Origin: Flammeovirgaceae bacterium
GTDB lineage: Bacteria > Bacteroidota > Bacteroidia > Cytophagales > Cyclobacteriaceae
Direction: 5' to 3'
DNA: 60,081 nucleotides
NCBI GenBank assembly: GCA_016709845.1
Contig: JADJMA010000039.1
Span: 1-60,081, forward strand
Shown: in pieces, positions 31,695-39,287 of the stretch
Numbering within the stretch: position 1 is the first letter of the stretch
How the letters are laid out: every line of letters begins with the position of its first letter
Made by a program: the position numbers and the translations under genes
Notes under the pieces: generated by a model
The model's database searches: none
What the model saw: the letters and a program-made list of their open reading frames with translations, nothing else
What the model was told of the DNA's origin: nothing

Positions 31695-31711
31695 CAAATG
31701 TCACAAAAAAT
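31695..31711 (+). repeat. 17-bp direct repeat, left copy
   Basis: CAAATGTCACAAAAAAT occurs identically at 41016-41032, and looser similarity continues for about 15 bases (TGTTTTCT-like). The two copies enclose the accessory region. Whether it is an attachment-like boundary or a shared promoter element is unknown. Confidence 0.5.
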
Positions 31712-31854
31712 GTATCAGTTATTTTCTGGCAATTGGATCAGATTAAAGGGTTTTAGGCCCCCAATGACATATAGGAAATATCAACAATTGCATATACCCG
31801 GACGTTAGCGGCAAGCCATTTGGGACAGAGACAACAAACAACGTAGGACGAGTA

Positions 31855-32261
31855 ATGAAAGCATTTGTAATTTTTCCGACCATTTGCATTTTCTTATTGA
31901 CAATGACTTTATTGACGTTGGACGGACAAACGAAACGGAGGACAACTTTGCTTTGGTCTAGCATCGTTACAGTTTTGTTCGGTGGACTAATGACATGGTT
32001 TTCTGTTGATGCATTTGTATTTCTGTACTACTCAAACTTCATCGGTGTATTGGTCTGCATTCCTTGCTTGACATATTTGACGAATCGACTCTAAATAAAA
32101 CTTTGGACAAAAGAGTAAATTGGATTAGAGTATTGGGACTTGGTATACTTTCAACTGTGGTGACGGTTGCGACAGCAGGATTTTTAATCTTCATGTCGTT
32201 CATGTACAACCCAATGGACCCACCGACAAATAAACAGACGACAGAGAAGACGGGTGACTAA
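31855..32261 (+). CDS. Small membrane protein in a cassette-like unit, one frameshift
   Basis: Four probable helices. The first frame gives MKAFVIFPTICIFLLTMTLL, a charged QTKRRTT, LLWSSIVTVLFGGLMTWF and SNFIGVLVCIPCL. After a shift near 32085 it continues LNKTLDKRVNWIRVLGLGI and a final helix, ending PTNKQTTEKTGD. About 135 residues, not recognised. The surrounding DNA is unusually rich in GACAA/GGACA, as are the other single-gene units here. Upstream is ACGTTAGCGGCAAGC, and downstream an attC-like palindrome starts 9 bases after the stop. Confidence 0.6.
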
Positions 32262-32269
32262 ATGGCCAG

Positions 32270-32403
32270 CCGCTAACAAAAAGTTTATGCCAGCTGCGGG
32301 TGACGTGCATGCATGAAGTTTAGTTTTCTTAATTTCGTTTCGGCCACGTGGGACAAAGACGCGCTTCGAAAACCGCAGCCGTCATAAACTCAAACGTTGC
32401 CGG
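32270..32403 (+). repeat. attC-like imperfect palindrome B
   Basis: Outer arms 32270-32299 (starting CCGCTAAC, containing AGTTTATG and AGCTGCGG) and 32373-32403 (starting CCGCAGCC, containing CATAAACT, ending AACGTTGCCGG) pair over about 30 positions with a few mismatches. About 73 bases lie between them. The ends are GCTAAC and GTTGC, reminiscent of the R''/R' cores of integron attC sites (RYYYAAC ... GTTRRRY), though not a strict match. It separates two single-gene units. Confidence 0.5.
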
Positions 32404-32431
32404 TAATGTGCGGAAAGAAAATAACCAAGAG

Positions 32432-32833
32432 ATGAGATTATTGACTTTAGTAATTTTAGTTTTTGCCTTGCGGACAACTGTGACCTTTGGACAAGATAAA
32501 CCCAAGACGGTTACGACATATGAGAGGAATGTTATCGCAAGACCATTTTTTGTTCGTTGGATAAAGGATTTAACTGGGCCAGGGTTCGGACAACTTGAGA
32601 AGCTTCAATTAAAAAGTGACAACTCCTTTTATTACAGTTACCGCGACCGTTATTGTGGGACATTTGACAACGAAGGAACAGGGACTTGGACAATTATTAA
32701 CGACAGACTTATTCTAAAGCCTAACGACAATTGTTTAACCTGGACTAATTTAATTATTGAAAAACGAAAACTTTATAGCTCCGTTGACTCATTAAAAAGT
32801 GGGACATGGGGCAATGAAAAAATAAATGACTGA
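32432..32833 (+). CDS. Secreted protein, lipocalin-like, in a cassette-like unit
   Basis: The start is at 32432, where a signal peptide begins (MRLLTLVILVFALRTTVTFG). The ~110-residue mature part has a beta-rich pattern with NSFYYSYRDRYCGTFDNEGT and GTWTIINDRLILKP. This resembles one half of a lipocalin/calycin barrel, as in many short Bacteroidota secreted proteins. No firm family. It is the only gene between palindromes B and C, on the same strand as the others. Confidence 0.65.
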   Translation: MRLLTLVILVFALRTTVTFGQDKPKTVTTYERNVIARPFFVRWIKDLTGPGFGQLEKLQLKSDNSFYYSYRDRYCGTFDNEGTGTWTIINDRLILKPNDNCLTWTNLIIEKRKLYSSVDSLKSGTWGNEKIND

Positions 32834-32843
32834 GATGACACTA

Positions 32844-32976
32844 CCGCCAACAAAATGCATAATCAATGACGGGGTTCAGTGTAAATTTGTTGTTTAGTTT
32901 TTCAAATTACGTTTGGTTTCGTGGTACAAAAGCGCTTCGAAAGCCGCAGCCGTGCATAAACTCAAACGTTAGCAGC
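32844..32976 (+). repeat. attC-like palindrome C
   Basis: The right half (about 32925-32976, with AGCGCTTCGAAA, GCCGCAGCCG and CATAAACTCAAACGTTAGC) is nearly identical to the right half of site B. The left arm (CCGCCAAC, then ATGCATAATC) pairs poorly with it, apart from AAC/GTT and the adjacent few bases. The central segments of B and C are also alignable. Length 133, similar to B (134). Confidence 0.45.
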
Positions 32977-33020
32977 AAGCAAACACAACATGAGATAATA
33001 ATTAAGTTATAAAATACATA

Positions 33021-33857
33021 ATGAAATTAACAGACGTATCGAAAACTTCAATTGCCACTTCACTTAGAAGTCACGTTATAGAATCAGAAAAAAAGAATCC
33101 AATTATCATTGATCCTATGGCAAAGTATTGTTTGGATAAACTTTACTTATTAGCATCAGAGGAAGAGAAAGCACTCTTGTTCGACCGAAAATTACCATTA
33201 GCGCTTACTAATTCTCAGGCACTCCGAGCCAGAAAATATGATCAAATCGCAGATAATTTTATTTCAAAAAACCCGGGTTGTACAGTGGTAAATCTCGGAT
33301 GTGGTTTCGATACTCGATATTGGAGACTAAAAAATAAGAACTGCGAGTATATCGAACTTGATTTACCTGAATTAATTGAAGTTAAAAAAGAAATTCTCAA
33401 AGAACATTTAAGTTATCAACTAATAGGTTGTTCAGTTTTAGACACTTCTTGGATCGACAGGGTTACAAAAAGAGGGAATAGTAATATTCTTCTACTTGCT
33501 GAAGGTTTGTTTATGTACTTACCCAAAAATGATGTTATAGAACTTCTTAAAACTATTTCAGAAAGATTCGATAATTCACAAATAGCATTGGAAGTTACAA
33601 AACGAAAATATACCCGTGGTTTGTGGAAAATGATCAGTAGAAGGAAAATAAATTCTCAATTAGGATTCGATGCTGGTTCTTTATTTAAATTTGGTGTTCG
33701 AACAGCCCAAGAAATCGAGTCCTATTGTGATGGTATAAAAGTCATTGAGGAATGGATATATACAGAGGCTGAAGAAGTCCGTCCAAGAATTGCCAAATAT
33801 CTAGTACCTAAAAGATCTCAATGGACAGTTACAGCAACATTAAATAAAGATGAATGA
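33021..33857 (+). CDS. Class I SAM-dependent methyltransferase, leucine-carboxyl-methyltransferase/TcmP-like
   Basis: 278 residues, intact. Motif I is VVNLGCGFDTRYWRL, followed by the acidic YIELDLPELIEVKKEIL and LLAEGLFMYLP, all characteristic of the LCM/TcmP group that O-methylates small molecules or carboxylates. The N-terminus (KLTDVSKTSIATSLRSHVIE) also fits. Substrate unknown. The gene is more AT-rich (~35% GC) than the arginine operon and stands alone between palindromes C and D. Confidence 0.85.
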   Translation: MKLTDVSKTSIATSLRSHVIESEKKNPIIIDPMAKYCLDKLYLLASEEEKALLFDRKLPLALTNSQALRARKYDQIADNFISKNPGCTVVNLGCGFDTRYWRLKNKNCEYIELDLPELIEVKKEILKEHLSYQLIGCSVLDTSWIDRVTKRGNSNILLLAEGLFMYLPKNDVIELLKTISERFDNSQIALEVTKRKYTRGLWKMISRRKINSQLGFDAGSLFKFGVRTAQEIESYCDGIKVIEEWIYTEAEEVRPRIAKYLVPKRSQWTVTATLNKDE

Positions 33858-33868
33858 TTAATTGCCAG

Positions 33869-34000
33869 CCGCTAACAATGTATAAAAATATTAGCCGAGA
33901 TAGTAGTGAATTCAAGGGTTGTAGCCCGCTTCAACTTTCTTGTAACTTGACAGGGAAGTAGCCACGCATTCGGCTACTATTCTTATACTAAACGATATCT
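33869..34000 (+). repeat. attC-like palindrome D
   Basis: The left arm CCGCTAACAATGTATAAAAA with TTAGCCGA pairs with the right arm TCGGCTACTATTCTTATAC at 33969-33988; 15 of 18 central positions match. The right end reads AAACGATATC where the other sites have AACGTT, so the terminal core looks altered. It lies between the methyltransferase stop and the ATG at 34001. Confidence 0.45.
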
Positions 34001-34399
34001 ATGACTCAAAATCAAAAAACCTTTTTAAAGCTTGGATTGTGGGCAATTATTATCCACGTGATTTTAATCGCCCTTACAATTTTGGAAGTATTTATTTACT
34101 CCACATTTATAAATTCTGGACAGGATAAATCAGTTTATGAACAACATGCCCAAAATACAGCCCCTTATATAGCAATAATTGGTGGTTTTGGTCTGATCTA
34201 TTTAATTGCAATCCAACTTAAAGGAAAAATTAAAAGTAGCGAGAGACTAATTTGCCTTGGACTACCAATCGGATATATACTTTTGGACGTTCTTTTATTA
34301 ATAGTTTCCGGAACTGACTTGCGCAATAATTTTACAATATTTTTAATATCCTATTTAACAAAGTTGTTAGCAGGATATTTAGCAATGAAAAGAGTTTGA
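34001..34399 (+). CDS. Four-helix membrane protein of unknown function
   Basis: 132 residues. Helices are at about 10-32, 51-68, 80-98 and 104-124, separated by short polar loops (TFINSGQDKSVYEQHAQNT in the first). No family recognised. AT-rich. It is followed after 6 bases by the DUF1801 gene, so the two probably form one unit. Confidence 0.65.
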   Translation: MTQNQKTFLKLGLWAIIIHVILIALTILEVFIYSTFINSGQDKSVYEQHAQNTAPYIAIIGGFGLIYLIAIQLKGKIKSSERLICLGLPIGYILLDVLLLIVSGTDLRNNFTIFLISYLTKLLAGYLAMKRV

Positions 34400-34405
34400 T
34401 TTTAT

Positions 34406-34771
34406 ATGCAATCTAAAACTGACAACGTAAAAGACTATCTTAAAACTGTGCCATTGGACAGAAAAACTACGATTGAAAGATTAAGAAGTTTATGTCTTGA
34501 AAATTTAATCGGGTTTGAAGAGACCATGGAATATGGAATGCCATCTTATAGGAGAAATGGCGTAGTTGAGGTAGCCTTTAATAGTCAGAAGAACTTCATT
34601 ACACTTTACATTTTAAGAAAAGATGTATTGGACAGACACCGAGATAAATTGACTGACTTGAGTCTTGGAAAGGGATGTATTAGGTATTCAAAACCCGAGA
34701 AGATGAAGATTGACATAGTTGAGAAACTATTGGTAGACACCTTTAAATCAAGAGGGATAATTTGTGACTGA
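34406..34771 (+). CDS. DUF1801 (YdhG-like) domain protein
   Basis: 121 residues. Typical DUF1801 features: VKDYLKTVPLDRKTTIERLR, then FEETMEYGMPSYRRNG and FITLYILRKDVLDRHRDKL, and the closing GKGCIRYSKPEKMKID. The fold is YdhG/YjbR-like. One member is described as an iron chaperone, but most have no known role. Cytoplasmic. Start by ATG shortly after the preceding stop. Confidence 0.85.
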   Translation: MQSKTDNVKDYLKTVPLDRKTTIERLRSLCLENLIGFEETMEYGMPSYRRNGVVEVAFNSQKNFITLYILRKDVLDRHRDKLTDLSLGKGCIRYSKPEKMKIDIVEKLLVDTFKSRGIICD

Positions 34772-34787
34772 AGAGTACGAACGCCCA

Positions 34788-34895
34788 ATCGAGTAGACGG
34801 CCTCGCCAGTTGTAACTGACGAGGTGCGCCTCTCACATGTTTCATCAAGCCAAAGGCATGACCACTGTCCGTACGGGTCTCGTATACAGCGGTTC
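34788..34895 (-). ncRNA. Orphan 3' end of a group II intron (domain V and VI-like hairpins)
   Basis: On the minus strand a ~32-nt hairpin (34892-34861) pairs ACCGCTGTATAC with a 3' strand reading GTACGGACAGTGGT. It has a 2-nt bulge in the 3' strand and a short loop, as in domain V. Downstream comes GTGAGAGGCGCAC, then a long hairpin (34824-34801, CCTCGTCAGTT / AACTGGCGAGG) like domain VI, and GTCTAC, which would be the 3' splice end. About 25 bases (34837-34860) interrupt the usual short joiner. No intron-encoded reverse transcriptase is present, so this is a fragment. Confidence 0.4.
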
Positions 34896-35219
34896 ATTAA
34901 GTTGTGCATGTACACCAAAGTGGTTTGGCACACAGGTGTGGAGAAACCATTCGGTAGTAATTGAGCATAGACTCATACCCTCTTTTGATAAGCCTTTTAA
35001 TGTGATGGTCGTAACCATGATCGGACTCTGGGCCACTGCCCAGCCACCCACGCATTTAGCACATGCCATTGCCGCGCAAAACCAGCAAGACACCAATGCT
35101 ACGGCAAGAGCCAAATCCCACCCCAAGGAAGTTGACTCATGGCCGTATCAGATTTGTGTCTTTACTTCATTTGGTGCCTGAGGAAACACAACAACTACAA
35201 TTTTTAGTAATTTCGGACA
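34896..35219. other. Intergenic remnant region
   Basis: Part of a ~450-base gap between the DUF1801 and AraC genes. Open frames on both strands exist but have no protein-like composition. The stretch 35030-35130 is GC-richer than its flanks and rich in CCAGC/CACC. I see no gene. Confidence 0.4.
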
Positions 35220-36124
35220 ATGGAAACAGTTAAGAGTATCATTCCATATTATAAAGAAATCAATGAGTTTCTGGCTTCCATTCCATCGGACTATAGAAGT
35301 AGTAATCCATTTTTCTATTGTTTGCGACTAAAAGAAAACGAGGAGGCAATCAGCAATTACAAACCGCCTTTCCGAAAGGACTTTTATTTTATTGCGCTTG
35401 TTACGAATGCAGGGAAAACTAAAATCACTTACGACAATACAAATGTTACCAAACTCAATTCTTTTTTAGTTTTTCAGTCCCCGGGATTGTTGTATAGTTT
35501 TTACAGAGACAATTCCGCAAATGGCTACTTGCTTTATTTTAAAAAAGAGTGTTTTTCATTTTTCAAACCCGTCTTTGAAAACGAATTTTCGTTCTTTAAT
35601 CTGCTGCACACGAATTTTTTCAAACTCAATCAAACAAAGTTTAGTCACTTTGCTCCTCATTTTGAAGAAGTATTTACTGCTTATGAAAATTCAACGGACA
35701 AGCAACACAAAGTTGCATCAATAAAACTGCTAGCCTTACTTTATGAGCTAAAGATTTTACAATAGCGTTCAATCAGTGGGAGCAGGGATTTACAACACCG
35801 CAACAGATTTTATTTCAAAAATTTATTCAGCTTATCAATAACTACTACATTGACAAACGCACGGTTGAAGAATATGCGGAACTGCTTTTTGTAACGCCCA
35901 ATCATTTATCTCAATCTGTTAAAGATGCATCAAAAAGAAATGCTTTATCTTTTATTAACGAAAGAATAATGAGTGAAGCAAAATCGCTCATTCAGTTTAC
36001 TGAATTTGATGTAGCAGAAATCGCCTATCAGCTTAATTTCTCAGACCCTGCCAACTTTGGGAAGTTTTTTAAAAAACATTCAGAGCAAACTCCTCTTGAA
36101 TTCAGAAAATCAAAAGCAAAATGA
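35220..36124 (+). CDS. AraC family transcriptional regulator, one frameshift
   Basis: The N-terminal cupin-like sensing domain (residues ~25-150, for example FRKDFYFIALVTNAGKTKIT) is followed, after a shift near 35765, by the DNA-binding part: VEEYAELLFVTPNHLSQSVK and VAEIAYQLNFSDPANFGKFF, which form the two AraC HTH units. The stop at 36122-36124 overlaps the next ATG (ATGA), so the two regulator genes are translationally coupled. The downstream SDR and reductase genes are likely targets (inference). Confidence 0.85.
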
Positions 36125-36480
36125 AACGACCGAAAGAAATAGTTGTTCAATACTTAAAGGAGTTAGACAAACACCTGAGCGAACTCAAATCAGGAAATGC
36201 AGATTCCACATTTAAGATACAGGACATTGCCTCTATTATGCACATTCACCCAACACATCTTAGTAATACGATTAGCGAGCAACTTGGAAAATCACCTTGC
36301 GACATCTATGAAGAAAGATTGATGAACATTGCTAAAGAATTAATACGCACTACTGATTTATCCATTTCAATGATTGCCAGACACCTTACATTTGATCCTT
36401 CCAATTTTACAAAGTTTTTTAAGCGCTTTGAGGGCATAACACCAAAGCAGTTCAGGGATTTAAATGCTCCAAAAAACTGA
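36121..36480 (+). CDS. Stand-alone AraC-type HTH protein
   Basis: 119 residues containing only the DNA-binding domain. The first HTH is IQDIASIMHIHPTHLSNTIS; the second is ISMIARHLTFDPSNFTKFFK with the closing GITPKQFRDL. No ligand domain. It starts inside the stop of the preceding AraC gene and ends 65 bases before the SDR gene. Two regulators in tandem, one full-length and one minimal, is an unusual arrangement. Confidence 0.85.
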   Translation: MKRPKEIVVQYLKELDKHLSELKSGNADSTFKIQDIASIMHIHPTHLSNTISEQLGKSPCDIYEERLMNIAKELIRTTDLSISMIARHLTFDPSNFTKFFKRFEGITPKQFRDLNAPKN

Positions 36481-36545
36481 ACTTCTCACCCCGATTGATA
36501 GTACTATTAATCTGCTTTTTATACTTCAACTTAAATCAAAAGCAA

Positions 36546-37301
36546 ATGACAAAAATAGCACTTGTAACGGGTGGTAGCCGTGGCTTAGGGAAGGACATGG
36601 CGCTCTCTTTAGCAAAAAAAGGAATTGATGTTATCCTGACGTATTACACCAATAAAGCAGAAGCGGACAAGGTTGCCAATGAAATTATTGCCCTCAAACA
36701 AAAAGCAGTGGCGTTACCGTTTGATGTGTCTAACCTTAGTTCGTTTGATAGTTTTCTTGGTAAGATTTCAGAAGTTCTAACTAAAAACTGGGGCCAGGAT
36801 AGATTTGATTTCCTCGTAAACAACGCTGGAGTTGGAGCTACACTACCTATACCTCAGGTAACAGAAGAAGTATTTGATAACTTGTTGAACATTCATTTTA
36901 AGAGCGTTTATTTTCTCACGCAAAAATCACTTCCGATAATGAATGATAATGGCGGAGTTATTTTTATTTCATCAGGCACTACACGCTTTTGTGTTCCGGG
37001 CTATTCGGTTTATTCTTCATTGAAAGGTGCTGTAGAGGTATTCAGTAAGTATGTTGCCAAAGAATTTGGAGCGAGAGGTATCCGTTCAAATGTAGTTGCA
37101 CCCGGTGCAATTGAAACCGATTTTAATAATGCAGCAATCCGAAACAATCCACAAATGAAGGGATTTTTAGCTAGTCAAACTGCATTAGGACGCGTGGGTA
37201 ATGCCGATGATATTGGCAGCGTTGTAGCTTTTCTTTGCACCGAAGATGCTAAATGGATAAATGGACAAAGAATAGAAGCATCAGGAGGGATGTTTCTTTA
37301 A
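36546..37301 (+). CDS. Short-chain dehydrogenase/reductase
   Basis: 251 residues from the ATG at 36546 (MTKIALVTGGSRGLG); the frame is open upstream, but this is where the Rossmann fold begins. Classical SDR elements are the cofactor loop TGGSRGLG (8-15), NNAGVG, the catalytic Ser in FISSGT, the YSSLK (YxxxK) pair and PGAIETDF. NADP preference is likely from the Arg in the loop. Substrate unknown. A strong terminator follows. Confidence 0.9.
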   Translation: MTKIALVTGGSRGLGKDMALSLAKKGIDVILTYYTNKAEADKVANEIIALKQKAVALPFDVSNLSSFDSFLGKISEVLTKNWGQDRFDFLVNNAGVGATLPIPQVTEEVFDNLLNIHFKSVYFLTQKSLPIMNDNGGVIFISSGTTRFCVPGYSVYSSLKGAVEVFSKYVAKEFGARGIRSNVVAPGAIETDFNNAAIRNNPQMKGFLASQTALGRVGNADDIGSVVAFLCTEDAKWINGQRIEASGGMFL

Positions 37302-37320
37302 TTCTCGCTTCATTTTTTAT

Positions 37321-37348
37321 AAGCCTTGATTTTTTTCGAGGCTTTTTT
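37321..37348 (+). terminator. Intrinsic terminator after the SDR gene
   Basis: A 9-bp stem AAGCCTTGA / TCGAGGCTT (one G-T pair) with a T-only loop is followed by TTTTTT. It closes the AraC-AraC-SDR transcript. Confidence 0.85.
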
Positions 37349-37441
37349 ATGAATTTACCATTCCAACCAAGTTTTAGACCATTCGCTATCGTCTCGGTAC
37401 CCGCATCTTTGTATTGTTAATTATTTACTCATTTAAAAAAT

Positions 37442-38101
37442 ATGAAAATGAAAATAGCAGTATTAGGAACAGGAAATGTCGGAGACACTATCGGTTCAAA
37501 ATTAGTAGAATTAGGACATTCCGTTATGATGGGTTCCAGAACATCCAGCAATGAAAAAGGCAAAGCGTTTGTTGCCAAACATTCAGACAAAGCAAGTCTC
37601 GGATCATTTGCAGATGCAGCAGCATTTGGTGAAATCATTTTTAACTGCACAGCTGGTAGCGGTTCTTTAGAAGCATTGAAACTTGCGGGTGAAAATAATT
37701 TGAAAGGTAAAATCATAATTGATATTGCTAATCCACTTGACTTTAGCAAAGGGATGCCGCCTACGCTTTCTATTGTAAATGGTAACTCTTTGGCTGAGGA
37801 AATACAAAAAACATTTCCAGCGGCCAACGTTGTAAAAGCTTTGAATACGATGTGGTGTGGTTTAATGGTGAACCCTGCAATGATAAATGGAGGCGACCAT
37901 AGCACGTTCATAAGCGGAAATGATGCTGATGCTAAGGAAAAAGTAAAAGGAATTTTAAAATCATTTGGCTGGGCGGATAAAAATATTCTTGATCTTGGTG
38001 ATATTACCACCGCTAGGGGCACCGAAATGTATCTCCCGTTATGGTTGAGAATATACGGAGCAACCAACAATGGTGGTTTTAATATTAAAATAGTAAGTTA
38101 A
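37442..38101 (+). CDS. NADP oxidoreductase, F420-dependent-reductase-like (COG2085)
   Basis: 219 residues, intact. N-terminal Rossmann fold with GTGNVG (9-14). Further family features are MMGSRT, DIANPLDFSKGMPPTLSI and VVKALNTMWCGLM, all standard for the NADPH-dependent F420 reductase/DUF-like dinucleotide-binding family. Members outside F420-using organisms reduce other substrates, and none can be named here. It follows the SDR terminator by ~95 bases and so has its own promoter. Confidence 0.85.
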   Translation: MKMKIAVLGTGNVGDTIGSKLVELGHSVMMGSRTSSNEKGKAFVAKHSDKASLGSFADAAAFGEIIFNCTAGSGSLEALKLAGENNLKGKIIIDIANPLDFSKGMPPTLSIVNGNSLAEEIQKTFPAANVVKALNTMWCGLMVNPAMINGGDHSTFISGNDADAKEKVKGILKSFGWADKNILDLGDITTARGTEMYLPLWLRIYGATNNGGFNIKIVS

Positions 38102-38194
38102 AATGAAGGCAGTTTTAATGACTGGCATACAGGTGCATTAGTAAAGCAACACCAGCAATTTTCAAAAAAAAGTTAACTAAAAGACACACGTGCA

Positions 38195-38419
38195 ATGAGG
38201 CAAACAACAACACTAGGTCACAGTAAACTCAACGTAAATAGAATTGGCCTTGGCTGTATGGGCATGTCAGAGTTTTACGGCTCATTTAATGAACAAGAAT
38301 CTATTAAAACACTGCACAAAGCAATTGACTTAGGCGTCAATTTTTTCGACACAGCTGATATGTATGGTTGGGGAGCCAATGAACAATTATTAGGAAAGGC
38401 ATTTAAAGGATATCTATGA
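38195..38419 (+). pseudogene. Aldo/keto reductase, N-terminal fragment
   Basis: The first ~74 residues of an aldo/keto reductase: VNRIGLGCMGMSEFYGS, then AIDLGVNFFDTADMYGWGAN with the catalytic Asp and Tyr. After LLGKAFKG the frame is lost. A further AKR-like remnant (NLKVVSKRAS) can be read in another frame to about 38480, and the remaining ~240 residues of the barrel are absent. A peptidase gene starts at 38497. So the gene is truncated, not merely frameshifted. Confidence 0.75.
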
Positions 38420-38496
38420 TGAAACGAATCTAAAGGTTGTCAGCAAGCGCGCTTCGGAGTGTGACAATAGAAGCACAATAAAACTCTAAACCGTCA

Positions 38497-39268
38497 ATGA
38501 CTAAAAAATCCACTTTACTTTTCTTATTCCTCCTGTCCTTGTTAACCAATTCAGTTATCGCACAGGATAAGCCATTTACCTTGCAGTATGTACTTTCCAT
38601 ACCCAAACCAGAATCAAATTATTGCCACGTTGACGTTCAGGTTAAGGCATGGCGTGGGGATACTGTTTATTTTAAAATGCCCAAATGGATGCCCGGTTAT
38701 TACCAGCTAATGAATTATGCCAAAGCGGTTGAAAATATTTCAGCTAAAGATGAGAACGGAAAAAGTATCAACTTAAAACGAGTAAATGAAAACACCTGGG
38801 CTATAGCGGGTGCAAAACGCAAATCGTTTACCTTAAGTTATGATGTAAAGGCCGACAAAAGATTTGTAGCTAACAGCATTGTGGATGCAACCCATGCTTA
38901 CCTCGTAACCACAACATTGAATCCCGATAGTTATCGGGATGCGGGTTTGACCAAAACAACAATTATCAGCGACAACCTTCCAGACAGAATAAATGAAATA
39001 AAACAATCCGGCCCTGCACCAGGCGAGTAAAGACATCTTGCTGTTTGGTAGCCCGACAGCAACCCATTCACTTATTCAACTAAACTTAATTGACGGCTAC
39101 TGGCTATTTGTTAATCCAATTATTCTTGGGCGAGGCATTCCATTGTTTGTAGACATCAAAGACAAAATAAAACTAAAACTATTAACTACCCGACAATTTA
39201 CTTGCGGGGTAACTGAACTGAATTACACCGTTGAAAGCTCCCTACAGCAAACCGCTGGCGGTCATTAA
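38497..39268 (+). pseudogene. Chimera: M61 peptidase N-terminal domain joined to RibD C-terminal (DHFR-like) domain
   Basis: The first part (signal peptide ending TNSVIAQ, then FTLQYVLSIPKPESNYCHVD and VYFKMPKWMPGYYQLMNYAK) is the N-terminal domain of a glycyl-aminopeptidase-like M61 protein. After about residue 140 the similarity changes. TKTTIISDNLPDRINEIKQ and, after a shift near 39030, LLFGSPTATHSLIQLNLIDG and WLFVNPIILGRGIPLF belong to the cytoplasmic RibD-C/dihydrofolate-reductase-like family. A secreted peptidase and a cytoplasmic reductase end do not belong together. The palindrome at 38921-38940 lies at the switch. The M61 catalytic domain and the reductase N-terminus are missing. 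Confidence 0.7.
38921..38940. repeat. TCCCGATA-NN-TATCGGGA palindrome
   Basis: ATCCCGATAGTTATCGGGAT, a perfect 9-bp inverted repeat with a 2-base centre. It is translated as NPDSYRD inside the chimeric gene. The same family occurs twice at 53589-53669. Confidence 0.8.
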
Positions 39269-39287
39269 AACAATAAAACTTTAACAG

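Noticed and set aside
32270..34000. CRISPR array
   Set aside because: The repeats are ~130 bases, palindromic and separated by whole genes; no short regular spacers exist.
31855..34000. Insertion sequence or transposon
   Set aside because: No transposase-like frame and no terminal inverted repeats flank the units.
34845..35126. 93-residue minus-strand frame
   Set aside because: It overlaps the intron-like hairpins, has an abnormal Cys/Trp-rich composition and no recognisable signal.
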